Source: Symbiodinium sp. CCMP2592
Taxonomy: Eukaryota > Sar > Dinophyceae > Suessiales > Symbiodiniaceae
Reading direction: 5' to 3'
Assembly: GCA_905221615.1 (NCBI GenBank)
Contig: CAJNDT010005913.1
Span: 2,046,001 to 2,110,000, forward strand
Length of the DNA: 64,000 bases
Made by a program: the position numbers and the translations under genes
Notes under the pieces: model-generated
Told to the model about the DNA's origin: nothing
The model's database searches: none
Seen by the model: only the letters and a program-made list of their open reading frames with translations
Part shown: positions 37,215 through 45,247 of the stretch, one piece after another
Position numbering within the stretch: position 1 is the stretch's first letter
Layout of the letters: each line of letters starts with the position of its first letter

Positions 37215-38510
37215 TTAGTGGGCGAGTGGGAACTGCTTGCAGAGGTTGGTGACTTCTGCTCGGACTGAGGCGATTACAGATTCAGCGCCTTTGGATTCGA
37301 TGATTTGGTTGATCCAGTCGGCGATCTGGGTCATCTCTTGTTCTTTGAATCCTCGCGTTGTCGTTGCGGGGGTTCCGAGTCTCAGTCCGGAGGTGATCAT
37401 GGGTGGGCGTGGGTCGTCGGGGATGCCGTTTTTGTTGGTGATGAGACCGGCGTCTTCGAGCCATTTCTCGGCGTCTTTGCCGGTGAGTTCGGAATCTTTT
37501 TCGACGAGCGAGACGAGCATGAGGTGGTTGTCGGTTCCTCCGCTGGTGATGCGGAAGCCGTGGTTGGTGAGGGCTGCGGAGAGTGCTTGTGCGTTTTTGA
37601 TGACTTGTTGTTGGTAGGCTTTGAACTCTGGTTTGAGTGCTTCTCCGAAGGCGACGGCTTTGGCGGTGATGATGTGCATCAGTGGGCCGCCTTGGACTCC
37701 GGGGAAGACATTGCGGTTGATGAGTTTGTTGAGTTCTTCGTCGTTGGTCATGATGAGACCACCGCGCGGACCACGCAGGGATTTGTGTGTGGTGGTGGTG
37801 ACGATGTGGGCGTGGGGGAAGGGGCTTGGGTGCTCTCCGGCGGCGACCAAACCTGCAATGTGGGAGATGTCGGCCATGAGTGTGGCGCCGACTTCGTCGG
37901 CGATTTCGCGGAAGCGTTTGAAGTCGATGACTCTTGGGTATGCGGAGTATCCACAGAGGATCATTTTGGGTTTGTGTTCTTTGGCGGCGGCGAGGACGGA
38001 GTCGTAGTCGATCTGTTCGTGTTGGGGGTGGTTGGTGTCGTAGTGGAGTGCGTAGTGGACTGGGTTGTAGAAGATTCCGGAGAAGTTGAGGAACATGCCG
38101 TGGGAGAGGTGTCCGCCGTCTTTGAGGACGAGGGAGAGGAAGGTGTCTCCGGGTTCCATCATGGTCATGAATGCGGCGGTGTTTGCTTGGGCGCCGGAGT
38201 GTGGTTGGACGTTGGCGTATTTGCATCCGAAGAGTTCTTTGGCGCGGTCGCGTGCGAGTTGTTCGACGGCGTCGTGGTGGACGCATCCGCCGTAGTAGCG
38301 GCGTCCGGGGTAGCCCTCGGCGTATTTGTTGGTCATGCAGGTTCCCGCGGCGACGGTGACGGCGGGAGATGCGTGGTTTTCTGAGGCGATCAGCTCGATG
38401 GTGGTTTCCTGTCGCTCGCGCTCGAGGGTGACGAGTTGGGCGACCTGGGGGTCGGTCGCGGCGATGGAGTCGAGGATGGCTTGATCGATTGAGGTGGATG
38501 TGGTCGTCAT
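37215..38510 (-). CDS. glyA: Serine hydroxymethyltransferase
   Basis: A 431-residue PLP enzyme converting serine and tetrahydrofolate to glycine and methylene-tetrahydrofolate. I-E-L-I-A-S-E-N, P-H-S-G-A-Q-A-N and the PLP-lysine motif T-T-T-T-H-K-S-L-R-G-P-R-G-G are intact. The start at 38510 matches the family; the longer frame to 38717 is low-complexity. No Shine-Dalgarno precedes the ATG, only a run of C. The + strand here is G-rich although the gene is on the minus strand. Confidence 0.96.
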   Translation of the reverse strand: MTTTSTSIDQAILDSIAATDPQVAQLVTLERERQETTIELIASENHASPAVTVAAGTCMTNKYAEGYPGRRYYGGCVHHDAVEQLARDRAKELFGCKYANVQPHSGAQANTAAFMTMMEPGDTFLSLVLKDGGHLSHGMFLNFSGIFYNPVHYALHYDTNHPQHEQIDYDSVLAAAKEHKPKMILCGYSAYPRVIDFKRFREIADEVGATLMADISHIAGLVAAGEHPSPFPHAHIVTTTTHKSLRGPRGGLIMTNDEELNKLINRNVFPGVQGGPLMHIITAKAVAFGEALKPEFKAYQQQVIKNAQALSAALTNHGFRITSGGTDNHLMLVSLVEKDSELTGKDAEKWLEDAGLITNKNGIPDDPRPPMITSGLRLGTPATTTRGFKEQEMTQIADWINQIIESKGAESVIASVRAEVTNLCKQFPLAH

Positions 38511-38635
38511 GGGGGGATGGTAGGAGATTTTTGTCGCGTTGGCGGGCTGGAAACGGGGGTGGTTTTGATTGGTTTGGGGATTGGGGGTCGGTTTGGTACA
38601 CTGGGGGTTGACCATCAAAAATGAGGAGAACTGAT

Positions 38636-40360
38636 ATGGATATGTTGAATCGTTGCGTGCTTGGGGTTGCTGCGGGGTTGGCGATTGGCTTTGGCGGGTT
38701 GACTGCGGACGCGGCACCGATTACATATCAGGGAATGCTGCATGATGGTGCGAATCCTGCGGAGGGATTGTTCGAGATGCAGTTTGCGCTTGCGGACTCG
38801 CCGGAGTTTGGGATTGCATTGCAGTTTGTCGTTGTGGCGGATGTCGATGTGAATAAGGGCTTGTTTGAGGTTGAGATTGAGTTTGATGATGTGCACTTTG
38901 ATGGGTCGGATCGATGGTTGGCAGTTCGGGTTGAAGGGGAGATACTAACGCCTCGGACGAAGATCAACTATGCGCCGTATGCGATCCGTGCGAGTCATGC
39001 TGATCATGCGGATGTGGCGTCGGATCTTGAGGTGCCTTGGGTGGTGGTGAGTGATCTTGATATTGTTGATGCGACCTCGCTGCGTGGGGTTCCTGTGCGT
39101 GGGTATGTGTCGAATGAGTTTCTGACGAATCCGGCCGTGCTCGGCGAGACTGATTCGGTGGAAGATGGTGGCGCTGGTGTGCTTGGGCGTGCGAACTCTG
39201 AGTCGCACAGCGCTGATGCCGCGGGTGTGCGGGGAGAATCCAACGCGAGCGGATTCAGTGGTTATGGCGTGCATGGGATTCATCGCGGGCGGGGGTTTGC
39301 GGTGTATGGGGAGAGTCCGGGGCTTGGGTTTGGGGTGGTTGGGGATTCTTTCGGGGCGACCGGTGTCATGGGGAGGTCAACAGACGCAGCTGGGACATCT
39401 GGGTTATCTGCAAATGGGTATGGGTTGTTTGCCAGTTCAACAAACCATATCGGGACGACTACGAGGACAAACTCTGGGCCGATGGCAATTGAGGGTTTAA
39501 ATATTGATGCGGGTACAGAGTTTCGCGGTGCGACTACTGAATATGGGTTCGAAGCGTACAACACGGATGTTGAGGGTGAGGGCACGGCGATCTACGGCGA
39601 GGGTGGGAGCGTCGGGGTACGCGGGGTGGCGCTGCCTGATGGGTTTGGGGCGGGGCTGCTGAGGGTTGGGGTGGATGGGTTTGCGGGTGGATTCCTTTCT
39701 GGAGCGAACATGTTCTACGGCGTGCGTGGGTTTGGGCAAGCGCCGGCTGAAGGGGGATCGCGGACTTCGTATGGGGTGTACGGGGGTGCGCAGGTCGGGA
39801 ATGCTACGAACACGGCGTATGGTGTGTTTGGTGAGGTGTTTGGGCCTGGGAGTAATCGGTATGCTGGATTTTTCCAGGGGGATGTGCATGTCGCGGGGAC
39901 GCTGTCGAAGTTGTCGGGGACGTTCAAGATCGATCATCCGCTGGATCCGGAGAACAAGTACCTGTCGCACTCGTTTGTGGAATCTCCGGAGATGATGAAT
40001 GTGTACTCTGGGGTGATCACGCTTGATGAGCACGGGGGTGCTGTTGTTGAACTTCCTGAGTACTTTGATTCTCTCAATAAGGACTTCCGGTATCAGCTCA
40101 CGGCGGTTGGCGGGGCGATGCCTGAGCTGCATGTCGCGAGCTTGATCAAGGGGAACTCGTTTGCGATTGGTGGCGGGGCTGCTGGGATGCAGGTGAGCTG
40201 GGAAGTCAGCGGCGTGCGGAAGGATGCTTCGGCGCTGTATCGTCCGATCGAGGTCGAGAGCGACAAGCGCGTGGAGGATCGTGGGTTGTATCTTGATCCC
40301 GAGGCGTTTGGGTTTGGGCGCGAGCGGGCGATCCATCGGTCTGGGCCGCGGGAGGATTGA
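38636..40360 (+). CDS. Large exported protein with glycine-rich repeats and conserved C-terminal domain
   Basis: A 574-residue protein. The start at 38636 is backed by GAGGAG seven bases upstream. A signal peptide ends A-D-A-A. The N-terminal domain (P-I-T-Y-Q-G-M-L-H-D) ends in N-Y-A-P-Y-A-I-R-A, a form common before repeat stalks. The middle (about 180-410) has many short repeats of Y-G-V-x-G and G-V-x-G type, like fibre or stalk proteins. The C-terminal domain starts G-T-F-K-I-D-H-P-L-D-P-E-N-K-Y-L and recurs in exported proteins of several phyla. A surface or appendage protein is likely. Confidence 0.8.
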   Translation: MDMLNRCVLGVAAGLAIGFGGLTADAAPITYQGMLHDGANPAEGLFEMQFALADSPEFGIALQFVVVADVDVNKGLFEVEIEFDDVHFDGSDRWLAVRVEGEILTPRTKINYAPYAIRASHADHADVASDLEVPWVVVSDLDIVDATSLRGVPVRGYVSNEFLTNPAVLGETDSVEDGGAGVLGRANSESHSADAAGVRGESNASGFSGYGVHGIHRGRGFAVYGESPGLGFGVVGDSFGATGVMGRSTDAAGTSGLSANGYGLFASSTNHIGTTTRTNSGPMAIEGLNIDAGTEFRGATTEYGFEAYNTDVEGEGTAIYGEGGSVGVRGVALPDGFGAGLLRVGVDGFAGGFLSGANMFYGVRGFGQAPAEGGSRTSYGVYGGAQVGNATNTAYGVFGEVFGPGSNRYAGFFQGDVHVAGTLSKLSGTFKIDHPLDPENKYLSHSFVESPEMMNVYSGVITLDEHGGAVVELPEYFDSLNKDFRYQLTAVGGAMPELHVASLIKGNSFAIGGGAAGMQVSWEVSGVRKDASALYRPIEVESDKRVEDRGLYLDPEAFGFGRERAIHRSGPRED

Positions 40361-40366
40361 GCTTGC

Positions 40367-41377
40367 TCAGTCTGATGTGATGTTGGGACTGAGTGGTTTT
40401 TGGTAGACGGAGTAGACTCCGAAGAGGTCGGTCTCGAGGTTCATGCGCTCGTCCCATCCCAGCGCGGCGCCCATGGTGCGCGCGTAGGCGGATTCGTCTT
40501 GGTCGTGGGCGAGGACTGTGAATCCGGCTTTGGTCCATGCGGATTCGGGCCAGGGATTGGAGATGTCGGACCAAGGTTTTTGGGGGTCTGGCTTGGGCCC
40601 GAGGGATTCGATGATGACGATGGCGCCGGGATTGAGGATGTCGTAGAGGTGTCCGAGCATTTCTGCGTCGGTCATTTCCCAGCCGACTGGTGGCGGGAAG
40701 TTTGGGTTGAGTTTTTCGGGTTTGACGTAGCCGTGCTTGAGGAGGTTGCGGGAGATGAAGAGGTCGTATCCGTCTCCGACTTGGTTGCGTGTGGTTTCTT
40801 GGTTTGGCCAGCTTCCTTCGATGAGTGTGACGGAGCCGGCGTTTGGTTGGTTGAGGTCCCCTACTGCTTCGCAGTTGTCGTAGATCGCGGTGAGGATGGG
40901 GTCGATTTCTACGCCGGTGACGTGGGCTCCCATCTGAGCCCAGAGTCGGAGTTGTCCGAGTTGGCCGTAGCCGAGGTCGAGGATGTTGGCGTTGTTGATG
41001 GTGAAGTCGGGTGCGTATTGGTGGAGGAGGTCGAGCGTGCGTGCGTAGACGAGGGGTGAGCCGTAGAACGTGGCGTAGTAGTTGCTGGGGTTGATGTTGA
41101 ACTCGCGGAGTTTTTGTTGTTCTTCTTCGGTGAGTTGTTCGTATTGATCGGCGCTGACGGCGCGGTTTGGTCTGAAGGTTGCGTAGATGGTTCGGGGTTC
41201 GCAGACTGGGAGGTGCTGGACTTCGTCGAGCATCTGTTGGGCTTGGGGGGAGGTGTAGACGTCGCGGAGTTTTTCGGCGTCGTCGAGGTGGGATTGGAGG
41301 GGGTGGTCTTCGGCGAGCGTTTGGAATGAGGATGAGAGTGAAATGAGTGCGGTGGTGGCGAGGGTTTGGATGAGCAT
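40367..41377 (-). CDS. Predicted exported SAM-dependent methyltransferase
   Basis: A 336-residue protein with a class I methyltransferase core: L-D-L-G-Y-G-Q-L-G is motif I and V-T-G-V-E-I-D is motif II. A signal-like N-terminus precedes it (hydrophobic 4-17, then L-A-E-D at about 21-24), which would place it outside the cytoplasm, where SAM is not expected. Either export is wrong, the start is elsewhere, or the enzyme uses another ligand. The Shine-Dalgarno AGGAG lies within a small hairpin. Confidence 0.7.
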   Translation of the reverse strand: MLIQTLATTALISLSSSFQTLAEDHPLQSHLDDAEKLRDVYTSPQAQQMLDEVQHLPVCEPRTIYATFRPNRAVSADQYEQLTEEEQQKLREFNINPSNYYATFYGSPLVYARTLDLLHQYAPDFTINNANILDLGYGQLGQLRLWAQMGAHVTGVEIDPILTAIYDNCEAVGDLNQPNAGSVTLIEGSWPNQETTRNQVGDGYDLFISRNLLKHGYVKPEKLNPNFPPPVGWEMTDAEMLGHLYDILNPGAIVIIESLGPKPDPQKPWSDISNPWPESAWTKAGFTVLAHDQDESAYARTMGAALGWDERMNLETDLFGVYSVYQKPLSPNITSD

Positions 41378-41382
41378 TGGGT

Positions 41383-41401
41383 TCTCCTTTGCAAGAGGAG
41401 A
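41383..41401 (-). promoter_or_regulatory. Hairpin covering the ribosome-binding site of the methyltransferase gene
   Basis: On the minus strand TCTCCT pairs with AGGAGA across a seven-base loop. The right arm is the Shine-Dalgarno of the ATG at 41377, so opening of the stem would control translation. A TATAGG -10-like box lies just upstream. Confidence 0.45.
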
Positions 41402-41425
41402 TACCTATAAAGGGATGATTGGTTG

Positions 41426-41704
41426 CTAGATCCAACCCATGAACAATGAAAAGGATGTGACCAAGAACAACACTGTCAGTGCAACTGCAGCGATCAGAAA
41501 GAACATTGCGATGTCACTTGATGTGATGCCGGTCATGCGTGGGGCTTTGTCGGGGGTGACTCTTGGCCAGACGAAGGTGTGTCCGCAGTCGTCGCAGTGG
41601 ATCTCGATTGGGGAGCCGTTGGCGATGTATCCGGGATGTTGGAGTTCGACCTGTGTGCGAAGGTCGTAGTCGCAGTTTGGGCAGATTGGGGTGGGTGTGG
41701 ACAT
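41426..41704 (-). CDS. Small zinc-ribbon membrane protein
   Basis: A protein of about 92 residues. The N-terminal zinc ribbon C-P-N-C-D-Y-D-L-R ... C-D-D-C-G-H-T-F is followed by one long hydrophobic segment (M-F-F-L-I-A-A-V-A-L-T-V-L-F-L-V) at the C-terminus. C-P-x-C-x-Y-D-L-R ribbons are common in planctomycete membrane proteins of unknown function. The longer open frame to 41974 is low-complexity and rejected; ATGs at 41707 and 41704 are equivalent. Confidence 0.75.
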   Translation of the reverse strand: MSTPTPICPNCDYDLRTQVELQHPGYIANGSPIEIHCDDCGHTFVWPRVTPDKAPRMTGITSSDIAMFFLIAAVALTVLFLVTSFSLFMGWI

Positions 41705-41742
41705 CATCTGAAACTCAATGGGTGCAGCACTGGATGGAGAAG

Positions 41743-41790
41743 ACCCCCTCCGTCGCTGCGCGACACCTCCCCCGCAAGCGCGGGGGAGGC
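41743..41790. repeat. Palindromic REP-like element
   Basis: Two adjacent hairpins in the gap between the zinc-ribbon and phosphoesterase genes: GTCGC/GCGAC with a short loop, and a perfect 10-bp stem CCTCCCCCGC/GCGGGGGAGG with loop AAGC. No T-run follows on either strand, so it is not a classical terminator. The style is that of intergenic REP-like repeats found in many genomes. Only one copy was seen. Confidence 0.55.
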
Positions 41791-41801
41791 GATGTAAGAG
41801 C

Positions 41802-42698
41802 TTACTGGATGTGTACGAGGTTTGTTGCGGCTTGGGCGAGGGTGGGTTCGTGGTCGAGGTCGATGGGGAGGTAGACGCCTTTGTCGTGGTCGGTGTTGAG
41901 GACGATGGCGTTTGGTTCGACGAGGGAATAGCCGTTGGTGGCGTGCTCGTGTCCGAGGATGAAGAGGTTGACACCCCAGCGCTCTACGAGGTCTTCGAGT
42001 TGTTCGTGGTCGTATCCTCGTCCCCAGGTCATGAGGTGTGCGGATCCGACGCGGGGTTCGTAGTCTTGCTCGGTGAGGTCGCGGGAGAGGATGGTGGTGT
42101 CGAAGCGGTCCATCATCCCTGGTCCTGGGAGGGAGTGGGCGCAGAGGATGTCACCTTGCGGGCAGCAGGCGCGGAGGGCGATGGGCATGGAGAAGACGAA
42201 GTCTTTGACGGCGTCGCGGACTATTTCGGCGTCGTCACCGAACTCTTGATCGATGCCGTCGTTGAATGCTTTGACGCAGCGGACGCCGTTCTTGACGATG
42301 AGGGCGTCGATGGCTTGGGCGAGCTCGTGGTTGGCGAGGAGGAAGTGGACGAACTCGGGGTATTGGGCTTTGAGCCAGGCGACGCGGGTGAGTCCTCGGT
42401 AGGAGGTGTCTACTGGGGGTGGGTCGCCGGGCTTGGAGGGTTTGAGGTCGGGGTGGATGATCTCGTGGAGGGTGAGGTGTTTGGGTTCGGAACCAAACTC
42501 GCCGTCGAGTCCGGCGGCGGCGACGACGGCGCGGAAGTTGCGTGGGTGGTCGTGGGTGTCTCCGGTCGCGATGAGGTGTCCTGGTGCTTCGATGCGATCG
42601 ATGGATCCTTCTCGGCATGAGGCGTCGCGGTTTGCCTGAGCGCCTTGGCGGAGGGTCTGGGTGACCTCTTGCGGGTTGGACATATCGATGGTGTACAT
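41802..42698 (-). CDS. Calcineurin-like metallophosphoesterase
   Basis: A 298-residue metallophosphoesterase. The metal ligands are present in order: G-D-T-H-D, A-N-H-E (the N-H-E box), H-S in I-L-C-A-H-S, and G-H-E-H-A. A dinuclear metal site that hydrolyses phosphomonoesters or diesters is expected. It has no signal peptide. It is separated by about 80 bp from the protein kinase gene upstream and could act on phosphoproteins, but this is inference from position. Confidence 0.85.
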   Translation of the reverse strand: MYTIDMSNPQEVTQTLRQGAQANRDASCREGSIDRIEAPGHLIATGDTHDHPRNFRAVVAAAGLDGEFGSEPKHLTLHEIIHPDLKPSKPGDPPPVDTSYRGLTRVAWLKAQYPEFVHFLLANHELAQAIDALIVKNGVRCVKAFNDGIDQEFGDDAEIVRDAVKDFVFSMPIALRACCPQGDILCAHSLPGPGMMDRFDTTILSRDLTEQDYEPRVGSAHLMTWGRGYDHEQLEDLVERWGVNLFILGHEHATNGYSLVEPNAIVLNTDHDKGVYLPIDLDHEPTLAQAATNLVHIQ

Positions 42699-42779
42699 GA
42701 GCAGGTGAGGATAGGCGAACGATCACTGCAGCGTCGAAATCGACGACATGGTGGTGGCGGTCTGTGTGATGTTGTTTTC

Positions 42780-43670
42780 TTAGACTTCGTCGACTGGGAT
42801 GGAGGGGGCGCGGACGATGCCGAGGATGAGGTCGAGTTTGTTGGCGACGTCTTCCATGGAGTCTGGGCGTTTGTCGAGGTCCGACTCGCAGCACTGCATG
42901 ATGAGATCGCTGAGTCGATCTGGGAGATCGTCGCGGAGCTCTGAGATTGGGGTTGGTTTCTCGATGAGTGCGTCGTCGAGTGATCCCATGAGTGAGTCGG
43001 ACTTGGTTCCCATCGCGGTCGGGATGTTTTTGTCGGTCAGTGTCCAGTACATGGTGGCGCCGAAGTTGTAGATGTCGGTCTTGGGGGTGATCTCGCGGCG
43101 GTGGACTTGTTCTGGTGCGATGTAGTCTGGCGTGCCTTGGATGCGTTTTTTGATGGTTCCGATTTTGCAGGACTGTCCGAGGTCGATGACTTTGGCGGTG
43201 AGGTTTCCGTCGATGTCTGATCCGATGATGATGTTGTGGGGCTTCATGTCCGCGTGGACATAGCCGTGCTTGTGCATCTCGTGGAGACCAGAAGCGGTCT
43301 GGCGGAAGAGGTCGATGAGGACATCGAGTTCGGTTGGTTTTTCTTCGAAGAGGGAGATGCCGTCGACGAGTTCCATGACGAGGTAGAGGTCGCGGATTTT
43401 GAGGAGTGATCCGGACTTGATCATGCGCTCGATGCGGCGGATGGCTGGGTGGTTGATCTGGTTGGCGATCTTGTACTCGATCGCGGCTTGGTCGAGGAAG
43501 CGTTGCGCTTTGGGGTCGGTCTTCTCGACATGCTTAAGCGCCCAGATTTGTTTTGTCTTTGGATCCTGGACGAGGTAGATGATCGAAGCGGCGCCGCGAC
43601 CGATTTCGGACATGATGCGGTATCCCTCTACGAGGTCGCCTTTTTTGAATACCGTGAGTTCTTCGGTCAT
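42780..43670 (-). CDS. Ser/Thr protein kinase (HAD-type catalytic loop)
   Basis: A 296-residue Hanks-type kinase consisting of the kinase domain alone. The glycine loop is G-R-G-A-A-S-I, K46 (W-A-L-K) and E65 are the ATP-binding pair, the catalytic loop is H139-A-D-M-K-P-H-N, and the metal motif is D163-L-G rather than D-F-G. Ala in place of Arg before the catalytic Asp makes it a non-RD kinase, so activation-loop phosphorylation may not be required. It has no membrane segment or sensor domain. Confidence 0.88.
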   Translation of the reverse strand: MTEELTVFKKGDLVEGYRIMSEIGRGAASIIYLVQDPKTKQIWALKHVEKTDPKAQRFLDQAAIEYKIANQINHPAIRRIERMIKSGSLLKIRDLYLVMELVDGISLFEEKPTELDVLIDLFRQTASGLHEMHKHGYVHADMKPHNIIIGSDIDGNLTAKVIDLGQSCKIGTIKKRIQGTPDYIAPEQVHRREITPKTDIYNFGATMYWTLTDKNIPTAMGTKSDSLMGSLDDALIEKPTPISELRDDLPDRLSDLIMQCCESDLDKRPDSMEDVANKLDLILGIVRAPSIPVDEV

Positions 43671-44035
43671 TGAGCGTTGTCCGATTCGTTCGTCCGTCGT
43701 CGTTTACTACGTTCTCTCTCGGGCTCGCTCCGAAGAACTCGGGCGCCCCTGAGTACTTCGGTTCTATGACCCTTCTATTGCACCTTGAAGCGATATTCGT
43801 CGCTTATCGGGTGAGAGAATAGTAGACCTGAAGCGGCTGGTTGGGCAGTTCTTCAGCGGAGCAAGAGCGCGTTGGATGCGTCTTGATCGCGATGACGGAT
43901 TGTCGTTCGGGAGAAGCCTTGGGAACAGTTACCCGGGCGAGAGCGGGTCACACAACAGGCTTTAGAGAACCCAATGCCTGCATGGAGTATTCGCGGAGAA
44001 TTGGGATTCGGTTCTTTGGGTGGGTTGTGGAAATA
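43671..44035. other. Strongly folded intergenic region, candidate structured RNA
   Basis: A gap of about 365 bp containing several inverted repeats in a row. They are a near-perfect 32-base hairpin at 43730-43761 (CCGAAG arms), AAGCGA/TCGCTT at 43788-43805, CTGAAG/CTTCAG at 43828-43856, and a nested domain at 43906-43974. In the last, TTCGGG, AAGCCT and ACCCG pair with CGGGT, AGGCTT and CCCAA across internal loops. On the minus strand it would be the leader of the kinase mRNA; on the plus strand, a free RNA. It matches no RNA family I know. Confidence 0.55.
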
Positions 44036-44060
44036 CAAAAACCTCCGTTTGATGCGGAGG
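44036..44060 (-). terminator. Terminator of the PGRP-like gene
   Basis: On the minus strand CCTCCG/CGGAGG with a seven-base loop followed by TTTTTG, 25 bp after the stop at 44085. Confidence 0.75.
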
Positions 44061-44084
44061 CGTGTGGTTGATTTGGAATCTTGA

Positions 44085-44741
44085 TCAGATGGTGCCGAGC
44101 AGCTCGTTGAAGTTTGCTCTCGGGAAATAGCGTCCCGGGCTGGTGGTTGGTGCGAGATCTTGATGGAGGAAGATCCGGCTTGAAGGGATCTCGAGACGAT
44201 CCGCGAGCGCGCTGACGACCTGGGCGAGGTATTGGATCTGCTGATCGGTGAAGGGTTTGCGGTCGCCGTTTCCGATGAGGCAGATCTCGATGGTCTTTGC
44301 TTTCCCGTTCTGATCGATCCCGGCGAGCTGAGCGCCTTGGGTTTGGGTGAGCCAGCGGTTTCCAAGGTGGATTTCGCCGTTGCCCATTCCGGTGCCGTTT
44401 CCGATCAGGAAGTGGTATCCCAGGCCGTCGTATCCGATCTGCTTGTGCTGGGCGCCGATGGATTCGGCGGAACCGGCGGGCGATCCGGAGTGGACGATGA
44501 CGATCGAGTCCCATTGGTTGGGGTCGATATCGGCTTTGGTGTTGAAGATCGCGTCGACTCCGCGCTCGGCAGTGATGCTCGCGAGTGGTGAGAGGGAGAC
44601 GCCTTGGGCGCTGAGTGCTGGATTTCCGGAATCGAGGAGGGCGAGGAGTCCGATGAGGCCGGTCATGGACGCGAGTAGGGCGCTCCACACGATCTTCGTG
44701 CGGATGCTCGCGTTTGTGCGGACTGTGACCTTGGCGGGCAT
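44085..44741 (-). CDS. PGRP/Amidase_2-fold protein with altered zinc site
   Basis: A 218-residue protein with an N-terminal membrane helix or signal (18-36) and an N-acetylmuramoyl-alanine amidase (PGRP) fold. H84 (V-I-V-H-S-G-S), the G-Y-H-F-L-I-G-N-G block and H193 (F-L-H-Q-D-L) match the family. The third zinc ligand, normally Cys in T-x-C-P-G, is S201 in T-T-S-P-G, and the usual G-A-H is G-A-Q138. Animal PGRPs with this Cys-to-Ser change bind peptidoglycan without cutting it, so this may be a binding protein. Confidence 0.8.
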   Translation of the reverse strand: MPAKVTVRTNASIRTKIVWSALLASMTGLIGLLALLDSGNPALSAQGVSLSPLASITAERGVDAIFNTKADIDPNQWDSIVIVHSGSPAGSAESIGAQHKQIGYDGLGYHFLIGNGTGMGNGEIHLGNRWLTQTQGAQLAGIDQNGKAKTIEICLIGNGDRKPFTDQQIQYLAQVVSALADRLEIPSSRIFLHQDLAPTTSPGRYFPRANFNELLGTI

Positions 44742-44937
44742 TGTTGTGATGTGCTCCGGGAGTACCTGTGTATCTGGAATCAGATTATCATATTCATTCG
44801 GGTTCTATGGTGTTCTTTCTTGCATATTCGCGCGGAAATTGATTGGAAGTGGGCGCACATTTCTGCGTGTGCAGTTTGTGATACTTACCGGTCCCGAACA
44901 AAGTTGTGATTCGATGTCGTGGGAAGCACATGTGGTG
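44742..44937. other. Gap upstream of the PGRP-like gene
   Basis: About 195 bp, AT-richer than the genes. It presumably holds the promoter of the minus-strand gene at 44085. Apart from a weak GCGCAC/GTGTGC inverted repeat near 44850 I see nothing distinct. Confidence 0.4.
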
Positions 44938-45198
44938 TCACTCTTCAGATTTGACGAGACGGTCGCGTAGGTTTGGTGTGCGCCGGCCGAACTCATCTTC
45001 GAGGAAAGGTGGCGCGTGCTGGGCGCGTGTTTGGTTGTAGCGATCGAAGGGTGAACGCGGATCGTCCTTCTTGAGCAGTGTCTTCTGACATGCTTGGAGT
45101 GGGAGCAGCGCACACGCAGCCGTGGCGAGGATGATCGCTTGATGCACGCGTTTGGATTTTGTATTTTGTTTGGGCATTCGTCGGATCGGTATCTTCAT
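44938..45198 (-). CDS. Small lipoprotein
   Basis: An 86-residue (or 79 from the ATG at 45177) lipoprotein with lipobox L-Q-A-C at about 34-37. The mature part has S-P-F-D-R-Y-N-Q-T-R and ends F-G-R-R-T-P-N-L-R-D-R-L, a style of short conserved lipoprotein I associate with Phycisphaerae. Function is unknown. No clear Shine-Dalgarno decides between the two starts. Confidence 0.65.
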   Translation of the reverse strand: MKIPIRRMPKQNTKSKRVHQAIILATAACALLPLQACQKTLLKKDDPRSPFDRYNQTRAQHAPPFLEDEFGRRTPNLRDRLVKSEE

Positions 45199-45206
45199 TG
45201 ATCAGT

Positions 45207-45247
45207 AAACAAAAACAGTGTACCGCGGAAGACCGCGGCACACTGTT
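45207..45247 (-). terminator. Strong terminator at the end of the candidate RNA
   Basis: On the minus strand ACAGTGTGCCGCGG pairs with CCGCGGTACACTGT across a TCTT loop, followed by TTTTGTTT. It is one of the strongest hairpins in the window. It lies about 165 bp after trmL. Confidence 0.8.

Noticed and set aside
37947-37955. A near-match to a DnaA box (GTATCCACA) in glyA
   Set aside because: Single, one mismatch, inside a coding region and not clustered; too weak to place an origin.
38636-40360. Repeat protein as a prophage tail fibre
   Set aside because: It has a signal peptide and there are no phage structural, lysis or integrase genes nearby.
43730-43974. Folded region as 6S RNA, tmRNA or RNase P RNA
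   Set aside because: It shares only the short string GAGAAGCCTT with 6S RNA and lacks the overall rod with paired ends. No tmRNA ends and no RNase P P4 sequence are present.
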